From the NCBI GenBank assembly GCA_020832725.1, contig JAFIEC010000380.1, positions 1 through 6,890 of the forward strand: DNA of 6,890 nt. Reading direction: 5' to 3'. The stretch's first letter is position 1. Each line of letters begins with the position of its first letter. The position numbers and the translations under genes are program-made. This DNA comes from Paracoccaceae bacterium (GTDB lineage Bacteria; Pseudomonadota; Alphaproteobacteria; Rhodobacterales; Rhodobacteraceae). Below are positions 1 to 4,811 of this stretch, in pieces. Under the pieces are notes generated by a model. That model saw nothing but the letters and a program-made list of their open reading frames with translations. It was not told the origin of the DNA and did no database searches.

Positions 1-105
1 CATGTTGGCCACGCTGCTGCCTGGTATCCTGCGCCCGATGGGGCAGGGGTGCCACTTTCCCGATGTCGGCGAGTTTGTTGCCGGTCGGGGTGTATCGAGT
101 GTCAT
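1..105 (-). CDS. Possible divergent gene, N-terminal fragment only, product unknown
   Basis: A minus-strand frame begins with ATG at 105-103 and stays open to the left edge, giving 35 residues that start MTLDTPRPATNSPTSGKWHP and end SVANM. A good Shine-Dalgarno sequence, GGAAGG, lies at 116-111 on the minus strand, 5 nt before the ATG, and this is the main reason for calling it. Third-position G/C is about 25 of 35 codons, acceptable but lower than in the other genes here. The fragment is too short to recognise a family. If real, it is transcribed away from the RTX gene and the two share a 114-bp divergent intergenic region. The plus-strand frames across the same bases give Cys- or Arg-rich peptides that look unlike protein. 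The alternative is that the region is non-coding. Confidence 0.35.
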   Translation of the reverse strand, partial: MTLDTPRPATNSPTSGKWHPCPIGRRIPGSSVANM

Positions 106-168
106 ATCGACCTTCCGTTCGTCCTGTGGGGCACGCCTGGCAGATGTGGGCGTGCTTCCGAATGAAAT

Positions 169-198
169 GCGTGAACCGCGCGGGCTTCCGCCACACGC
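169..198. promoter_or_regulatory. Imperfect inverted repeat upstream of the RTX gene
   Basis: GCGTG at 169-173 is complementary to CACGC at 194-198, and inside this pair GCGG at 180-183 is complementary to CCGC at 188-191 around a GCTT loop. The structure ends 10 nt before the Shine-Dalgarno sequence at 209. It could be a leader hairpin or an operator half-site pair, but in GC-rich DNA such short stems also arise by chance. The heptamer GCTTCCG also occurs twice here, at 154-160 and 184-190, 30 bp apart. I see no convincing -35/-10 pair in 106-219. Confidence 0.25.
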
Positions 199-208
199 TG
201 CCGGTGAT

Positions 209-213
209 GGAGA
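209..213 (+). promoter_or_regulatory. Ribosome binding site of the RTX/Hint gene
   Basis: GGAGA lies 6-7 nt before the ATG at 220. In the same frame there is a TGA at 205-207 and no start codon between that stop and the ATG, so the start of the large gene is fixed at 220. Confidence 0.75.
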
Positions 214-219
214 CGGAAG

Positions 220-3200
220 ATGACCCTGATTGCATATTGGGATTTTGCCGAGACCGACGCGACCGAACCGGTGGCCGACAGCGCAACGGAGGACGGGGCG
301 CAGGACGGGATCTATCAGGGAACGGCCAAGACCTCTGACGGCAAGCTGGTGCTGGACGGAAAGGGCTATGTCGAGATCCCGGCGGACGACGCCTTCCAGC
401 TGTCAAAGGGCACGCTGAAGATCGAGTTCAACCAGAACAAGCACATCGGCTCCAGCCCCGACACGCTTGTCTCCCGTGATTCCTTGGGCCGGGACGACGG
501 CGGGCATTTCAACATGACCGTCACCAAGGACGGTCGCGTGGAAGTGCGCCACCAGACCGACAGCAAGGACTTCTGGTACAAGACCGACAAGAGCTTCTTC
601 AAGGAAGGCGACGACGTTCGCGTCACCTATTCGTGGGATCAGGGCACGGGCGGCACCTTCACCGTCGAGAACCTGACCACGGGCATCACGCATTCCGAAC
701 CGACCTCGCCGCAACTGACGATGGACATGGGCTCCGACTTCAACGAGCCATGGACCATCGGTGCCGGTCAGACCCGCTCGAGCGACAACACGGCCGACAA
801 TCTCAGGGAGTTCTTCGACGGAGAGATCGCTTATGTCGCGATCTACGACACGGTCGTGCCCGCAGGGCCGGTGACGCTCGAGAAGGATGGCATCGTCTCC
901 GGCACGTCCGGTGATGACATCATCGACGCCGATTACACCGGCGATCCCCAGGGCGACATGATCGACGATGGCCACGGCACCGGGCCGGATGGTCAGGGCG
1001 ATTTCGTGGCCGCAGGCGCGGGCGATGATGTCGTCTTTGCCGGCGAGGGCGACGACATCGTCTTTGGCGGCGACGGCGACGACACGATCTATGGCGGCCC
1101 GGGCGACGACATCCTGTATGGCGACGGCCCCAACAAGTTCGCGGTCAAGGACCTGATCGTGAACGGCTCGTTCGAGGATACGACGGGGCTGAGCTCCACG
1201 GGCTATGGCTATGTCGGCACCGGCGAGATCCCGGGCTGGACCACGCTTGACCCGAACCGCGAGATCGACATCCACAATGACAGCCGCGGCGGTGTGGACC
1301 CCACCGACGGGAACAACTGGCTCGACCTCGACGCCAGCCCCGGCAACATCCGCATCGGCCAGAACGTTGCCGGCGTGCTGCCCGAGGTGACCTACACGCT
1401 CAGCTTTGCGGCAGGCGCAAGCCACGCCGGAAACGGCTTCAAGCTCTATTGGGGCGGCGAACTCCTTGAGGTGGATGGCAACACCGAGACCTTCCCGCCG
1501 CTCGGCTCGATGCAGACCTACACGCTCACCGTCACGGGCGGCGCGGGCGACGGCTCGAACCGGCTGGAATTCCAGGGCGTCGGCCCCGAGAACAACTTTG
1601 GCGCGTCGATCGACTCGGTCAGCCTCACCGGCATCACGCCGATCGAGGAGGGCGTCGCGGGCGGCAACGACACCATCTATGGCGGCGATGGCAACGATAC
1701 CATCTATGGCGGACCGGGTGACGATACGTTGTTCGGCGGCGATGGCGATGACGTGATCTTCGGCGGTGACGGTGACGATGTCATCTTTGGCGGCGCGGGC
1801 GACGACACGCTGTTCGGCGGTGATGGCGACGACGTCATCTTCGGCGGGGAAGGTGACGATACCATCTTCGGCGGGGCGGGCGATGACATCCTGTATGGCG
1901 ACGGGCCGTGCAAGGATGGTCCGACCAATTTCTTCCCCGAATGGCCCCAGGACATCTCCAACGTCGTCTTCTACTTCGACCTGAATGGCGACGGAGAGCT
2001 CGACTATTCGGTCAAGATCGACGAATTCCCCGACAGCAGCGATGCAACGTGGATCAGCAACGACCTCGATGATTTCTACGCGGGCCTTGTCGATTACATC
2101 ATCGCCACCGACCCCAATGTGGATTCGGGGCCGGATGTGCTGGGCGTCTCGATCAAGGGTGGCGTGCAACCCACGCAGTTCTTCGCCGTGAAGGGCGACG
2201 AGAACGGCCCTCTACCCGATGTCGGGCCGACGATGAACACCGGGCCGGGCAATGATGCCACCTACGACTACGGCGATTTCCATGCCCAGTACGACCCGTC
2301 GCTTTACACCTTCACGGCGGGCGCAGGTGGCGACGATGTCATCTTCGGCGGTGACGGCAATGACGTCATCAGCGGCGGTGGCGGCGACGACGAGCTGTAT
2401 GGCGGCGCGGGCGACGATTTCATCGTCGGCGGCCCGGGGCAGGACCAGCTCTTCGGCGAGGATGGCAACGACCTGCTGATCGCCGACGGCACCTGCGCCG
2501 ACGATTACAAGATCACCATCACCTTCGAGGGCAGCGAGGCCGGCTTCAAGAACACGCTGGGCTTCTACCAGATCGACCCGGAGACGGGCCGCATCTTCAA
2601 CACGCAGTTCGCCTTCGAGAACGCCTCGCCACAGGGTGAGGGCGGTGATCTGATCCCGGGTGAGAGCACCTATACCTTCTACGCCCAACCCGGCGCGCAG
2701 ATCGGCTCGTTCATCATCGCGGACGGCTTTTCGCTCAACGACTTCTCGGCTCTGGGCGAAGGCAGCCTGCGGTTCGTGAACGGTGATGGCGATCCGGCCA
2801 GCGTCACCGATGCCGCGCCCACGATCGTGCATGTCGCCCCCGACGGCACCGAGACGCCGGTCAACGGGCTGATCTGGCACAGCGCGGCCTTTGGCTCGAA
2901 CATCGGGCTGAATGCCGATGGCAAGGTTCATACCGAGGGCCTGTCCGACAACGGCGACGGAAGCTGGACCATCGGCTTCGAGGACCTCAACAACCTCGGC
3001 GATCAGGATTTCAACGACGTCATCTTCACCATCGACCTCGGGACATCGGGCGCGTCCTTCGTCAACGCGCATTTCGATGCAACCTCGGTCGGTCCCGAAA
3101 GCGACCCGGATGCGCTGGGCAGCCTGCTGGATGGCGGTGCCGGCGATGACGTGCTTGTGGGCGGTGCGGGCGATGACATTCTGATCGCTGGCTCGGGCAA

Positions 3201-4098
3201 CAACGTGCTGTATGGCGGCGCGGGGAATGACACCTTCATCGCCGGATCGGGCGACAATATCTATCATGGTGGCGACGACCGCGACACGTTCATCTTCGAC
3301 CCGACGATCACCGGCAACCACCTTGTGTTTGGTGGCGATGGTGGCGACGATTTCGACACGCTGGACCTGTCGTCCATCGGCGCGGACAACTGGCGCTTTG
3401 TCGGCACGCCGACGGTGGACAGCGATGGCAACGGCTTTGACGGCCAGATCGAGATCCTCGATGCCGATGGCAATGTCCAGGGCACGATCACCTTCGAGAA
3501 CATCGAGAATATCGTACCCTGCTTCACCCCCGGATCACTGATCGCGACCGCCCGGGGCGAGGTGCCGGTGGAGACCCTGCGTGTGGGCGACAAGGTCATC
3601 ACCCGCGACAACGGGCTGCAGGAGATCTGCTGGTTCGGCCGCAAGGACCTGACCCACGACCTGCTTGCAAGGGCCCCCCATCTGCGCCCCGTGCTGATCC
3701 GCAAGGGCAGCCTTGGCCGGGGCCTGCCCGAGCGCGACATGCTTGTCAGCCCCAACCATCGCGTCCTTGTCGCGAACGAGCGCACCAACCTCTATTTCGG
3801 CGAGAAGGAAGTTCTGGTGGCGGCCAAGCATCTGGTGGGGGCGAATGCGCCCATCTCGGTGGTGCCCGAGGCCTCGGCCTACATCCACTTCATGTTCGAG
3901 CGTCACGAGGTGGTGCTGTCCGACGGTGCCTGGACCGAGAGCTTCCAGCCCGGCGACTATACCCTGCGCGGCATCGACAAGGCCCAGCGGGCAGAGATCA
4001 TCGAGTTGTTCCCGGAACTGGGCACGAGCGACGGGCGCAAGCGGTTCGTCTCGGCCCGGCCGCAACTCAAGCGCCACGAGGCGGCACTTCTGCGCTGA
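220..4098 (+). CDS. Large modular LamG / RTX-repeat / DUF4114 / Hint-domain protein, probably secreted
   Basis: This 1292-residue acidic protein has no N-terminal signal peptide. Domains in order: LamG-like jellyroll, about 3-212 (LVLDGKGYVEIP, then EIAYVAIYDTVV); RTX block 266-301; galactose-binding-like domain 307-475 (NGSFE, PGW, NNWLDLD, IGQNV); RTX block 481-561; unassigned insert 568-698 with the EF-hand-like loop DLNGDGELD at 587-595; RTX block 703-756; DUF4114-like domain 763-942 ending in FEDLNNLGDQDFNDVIF; RTX block 974-1027; Hint domain from Cys1101 (CFTPGSLI, VGDKV, SPNHRVLV with His1180, HEVVLSDG), then a tail ending at 1292. GGxGxD repeats bind calcium and fold outside the cell, so type I secretion is likely, though no exporter gene is nearby. 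A cell-surface or matrix adhesin/carbohydrate-binding role is inferred. The Hint domain has the N-terminal Cys and [S/T]xxH motif but no C-terminal His-Asn, so it could cleave but not splice. The only four Cys are 564, 759, 1101 and 1137. Confidence 0.93.
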   Translation: MTLIAYWDFAETDATEPVADSATEDGAQDGIYQGTAKTSDGKLVLDGKGYVEIPADDAFQLSKGTLKIEFNQNKHIGSSPDTLVSRDSLGRDDGGHFNMTVTKDGRVEVRHQTDSKDFWYKTDKSFFKEGDDVRVTYSWDQGTGGTFTVENLTTGITHSEPTSPQLTMDMGSDFNEPWTIGAGQTRSSDNTADNLREFFDGEIAYVAIYDTVVPAGPVTLEKDGIVSGTSGDDIIDADYTGDPQGDMIDDGHGTGPDGQGDFVAAGAGDDVVFAGEGDDIVFGGDGDDTIYGGPGDDILYGDGPNKFAVKDLIVNGSFEDTTGLSSTGYGYVGTGEIPGWTTLDPNREIDIHNDSRGGVDPTDGNNWLDLDASPGNIRIGQNVAGVLPEVTYTLSFAAGASHAGNGFKLYWGGELLEVDGNTETFPPLGSMQTYTLTVTGGAGDGSNRLEFQGVGPENNFGASIDSVSLTGITPIEEGVAGGNDTIYGGDGNDTIYGGPGDDTLFGGDGDDVIFGGDGDDVIFGGAGDDTLFGGDGDDVIFGGEGDDTIFGGAGDDILYGDGPCKDGPTNFFPEWPQDISNVVFYFDLNGDGELDYSVKIDEFPDSSDATWISNDLDDFYAGLVDYIIATDPNVDSGPDVLGVSIKGGVQPTQFFAVKGDENGPLPDVGPTMNTGPGNDATYDYGDFHAQYDPSLYTFTAGAGGDDVIFGGDGNDVISGGGGDDELYGGAGDDFIVGGPGQDQLFGEDGNDLLIADGTCADDYKITITFEGSEAGFKNTLGFYQIDPETGRIFNTQFAFENASPQGEGGDLIPGESTYTFYAQPGAQIGSFIIADGFSLNDFSALGEGSLRFVNGDGDPASVTDAAPTIVHVAPDGTETPVNGLIWHSAAFGSNIGLNADGKVHTEGLSDNGDGSWTIGFEDLNNLGDQDFNDVIFTIDLGTSGASFVNAHFDATSVGPESDPDALGSLLDGGAGDDVLVGGAGDDILIAGSGNNVLYGGAGNDTFIAGSGDNIYHGGDDRDTFIFDPTITGNHLVFGGDGGDDFDTLDLSSIGADNWRFVGTPTVDSDGNGFDGQIEILDADGNVQGTITFENIENIVPCFTPGSLIATARGEVPVETLRVGDKVITRDNGLQEICWFGRKDLTHDLLARAPHLRPVLIRKGSLGRGLPERDMLVSPNHRVLVANERTNLYFGEKEVLVAAKHLVGANAPISVVPEASAYIHFMFERHEVVLSDGAWTESFQPGDYTLRGIDKAQRAEIIELFPELGTSDGRKRFVSARPQLKRHEAALLR
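1015..1122 (+). repeat. RTX block 1: four nonapeptide calcium-binding repeats
   Basis: Four consecutive 27-bp units encode GAGDDVVFA, GEGDDIVFG, GDGDDTIYG and GPGDDILYG (residues 266-301). They match the RTX consensus GGxGxDxUx, which forms a calcium-filled parallel beta-roll. A degenerate RTX-like stretch (SGDDIID) precedes the block at about 906-930. The block ends in ILYGDGP, the same ending as block 2. Confidence 0.9.
1660..1902 (+). repeat. RTX block 2: nine tandem nonapeptide repeats
   Basis: Nine uninterrupted 27-bp units (residues 481-561) run from GGNDTIYGG to AGDDILYGD. The unit DGDDVIFGG occurs three times exactly. This is the longest and most regular block, and its DNA repeats are close enough to allow slippage or recombination, so repeat number may vary between strains. 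The last 29 bp (1879-1907) match the end of block 1 (1102-1130) at 27 of 29 positions. Confidence 0.92.
2326..2487 (+). repeat. RTX block 3: six nonapeptide repeats
   Basis: Six 27-bp units (residues 703-756): GGDDVIFGG, DGNDVISGG, GGDDELYGG, AGDDFIVGG, PGQDQLFGE, DGNDLLIAD. The last two depart from the consensus (Q for D, E/D for G), as is usual for a capping repeat. A Cys-containing turn (GTCADD, Cys759) then leads into the DUF4114-like domain. Confidence 0.88.
3139..3300 (+). repeat. RTX block 4: six degenerate nonapeptide repeats
   Basis: Six 27-bp units (residues 974-1027): AGDDVLVGG, AGDDILIAG, SGNNVLYGG, AGNDTFIAG, SGDNIYHGG, DDRDTFIFD. Several carry N in place of the calcium-ligand D, and the last is a typical closing repeat (DTFIFD). 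A linker of about 70 residues follows, ending in FENIENIVP immediately before the Hint Cys1101. Confidence 0.85.
3520..4098 (+). other. Hint (hedgehog/intein-fold) domain coding segment of the RTX protein
   Basis: Residues 1101-1292 form a C-terminal Hint domain of the bacterial Hint_2 type. Visible elements are the nucleophile position Cys1101 in CFTPGS, the strand motif VETLRVGDKVITRDNG, the block-B-like SPNHRVLV with Ser1177 and His1180, and HEVVLSDGAWTESFQPG near the end of the fold. The tail after about residue 1240 (ELFPELG, then basic residues up to ALLR) carries no Asn or +1 nucleophile arrangement that would support protein splicing. In Hint families the Cys and His drive an N-S acyl shift and thioester formation. 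Whether this one cleaves is inference. Confidence 0.8.
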
Positions 4099-4121
4099 GC
4101 GCCGGCTTTCGTCGGTCTCAG
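4095..4121 (+). terminator. Hairpin spanning the convergent stop codons, possible terminator
   Basis: CTGAG (4095-4099) pairs with CTCAG (4117-4121). After a one-base bulge (C4100), positions 4101-4106 (GCCGGC) pair with 4111-4116 (GTCGGT) by four Watson-Crick and two G-U pairs around a TTTC loop. That makes 11 pairs in the plus-strand RNA. In the minus-strand RNA the two wobbles become C-A mismatches, so the structure favours the RTX transcript. There is no T-tract, so an intrinsic terminator is not proven. Both stop codons (TGA 4096-4098 plus strand; TGA 4120-4118 minus strand) lie in the stem. Confidence 0.4.
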
Positions 4122-4774
4122 TGTTCGGGGCGGCGCGGCGCGGGGGGCAACCCTCGCGTTGCGTTCCATTTTGCCCAATCGTCCGGCGTGTCGAGATCGG
4201 TCAGCGCATGCCGCCCCGGAAGCGCGACGAGGCGCAGCCTGTCGCCCGCCTCGGCCACCAGCGCGCGGGCCCCGCCATCGCCCGAAAGGGCCGCCAGCCG
4301 TGCCCCCCAGCCTGCACCGAACAGCACCGGATGGCCGGGCGCGCCGTCTGATGCCCCTCGCAGGATGGCGTGCGGGTCGCCATCATGGGCGGTGATCAGA
4401 GCCTCGATATCCGTGGTCTCGATCTCGGGCATGTCGGCGGGCAACAGGATGACGGCATTCCATCCGGGGCTGAGCGCGGCGATGCCGGCGGCGATGCTGC
4501 CGCCCATGCCTTCCTCGGCGCGGGGAGAGGTCAGAATTCGCAGCTTCAGGTTTTCCAGTGCTGCCACCCGCTCGGCCCATCCGGGGCGGAGCACCGCCAC
4601 GATGTGACGCAGGCCCCGGGCGCGGCCCGCGCGCAAGGCGAGGGTGCGCAGGAGAGGCGCGCCCGCCACCGGCTCCAGCAGCTTGTCGCGCCCCGGGCCC
4701 ATCCGCGACGAGGCCCCCCCCGCCAGCAGAACCAGATCGATCGCGCGGAGGGGGCGGGGCCGTGTGCCACTCAT
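4118..4774 (-). CDS. mocA: MobA/MocA-like molybdopterin nucleotidyltransferase
   Basis: This 218-residue protein, of normal length for the family, belongs to the NTP_transf_3 nucleotidyltransferases that attach CMP (MocA) or GMP (MobA) to molybdenum cofactor in the cytoplasm. Visible motifs are the nucleotide-binding loop LAGGASSRMG (17-26) with Lys31, EEGMGGSIAAGI (87-98), the metal-site DMP (114-116), GAPGHPVLF (144-152) and LDTPDDW (194-200). GMGGS and GHPVLF favour the MocA/YgfJ branch, so the symbol is tentative; the LAGG loop is MobA-like. The ATG at 4774 is chosen because the motif then begins at residue 17 and the gene clears livM. An in-frame ATG at 4858 would overlap livM by 47 bp. 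No strong Shine-Dalgarno is seen. It lies 37 bp after livM on the same strand, with no molybdoenzyme gene in view. Other small-molecule nucleotidyltransferases with this fold remain possible. Confidence 0.82.
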   Translation of the reverse strand: MSGTRPRPLRAIDLVLLAGGASSRMGPGRDKLLEPVAGAPLLRTLALRAGRARGLRHIVAVLRPGWAERVAALENLKLRILTSPRAEEGMGGSIAAGIAALSPGWNAVILLPADMPEIETTDIEALITAHDGDPHAILRGASDGAPGHPVLFGAGWGARLAALSGDGGARALVAEAGDRLRLVALPGRHALTDLDTPDDWAKWNATRGLPPAPRRPEH

Positions 4775-4780
4775 CGGCGC

Positions 4781-4798
4781 GCGGCCCCCGCAGGCCGC
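4781..4798 (-). other. Short GC hairpin between livM and mocA
   Basis: GCGGCC (4781-4786) and GGCCGC (4793-4798) form a perfect 6-bp stem with a 6-nt loop in the 37-bp gap between the livM stop and the mocA start. It has no T-tract, so it is a poor intrinsic terminator. It could modulate read-through or access to the mocA start. Confidence 0.25.
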
Positions 4799-4811
4799 AG
4801 TGACGGTGCCC

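Noticed and set aside
75..107. TTGTTG at 75-80 and TCATAT at 102-107 as a sigma-70 promoter
   Set aside because: The spacer is 21 bp and the -10 match is only 3 of 6, too weak to support.
2..338. Two short plus-strand frames (2-223 and 63-338) before and overlapping the RTX start
   Set aside because: They overlap the confident RTX gene, have no good ribosome binding site and give compositionally odd peptides.
1660..1902. Regular tandem repeats considered as a CRISPR array or minisatellite
   Set aside because: The 27-bp period has no spacers, keeps frame and encodes the RTX nonapeptide, so it is coding repeat.
403..2169. Long minus-strand open frame (588 codons) antisense to the RTX gene
   Set aside because: It mirrors the biased Asp/Gly/Ile repeat codons of the plus strand, gives a low-complexity V/A/I/D-rich product with no domain, and overlaps a protein with clear homology motifs.
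2212..3321. Second long minus-strand open frame (369 codons) antisense to the RTX gene
   Set aside because: Same cause: absence of TTA, CTA and TCA in the GC-rich repeat sequence. Its product is repetitive and has no recognisable fold.
3520..4098. Intein inserted in a host protein
   Set aside because: There is no C-terminal His-Asn, no downstream extein and no homing endonuclease, so this is a terminal Hint domain rather than an intein.
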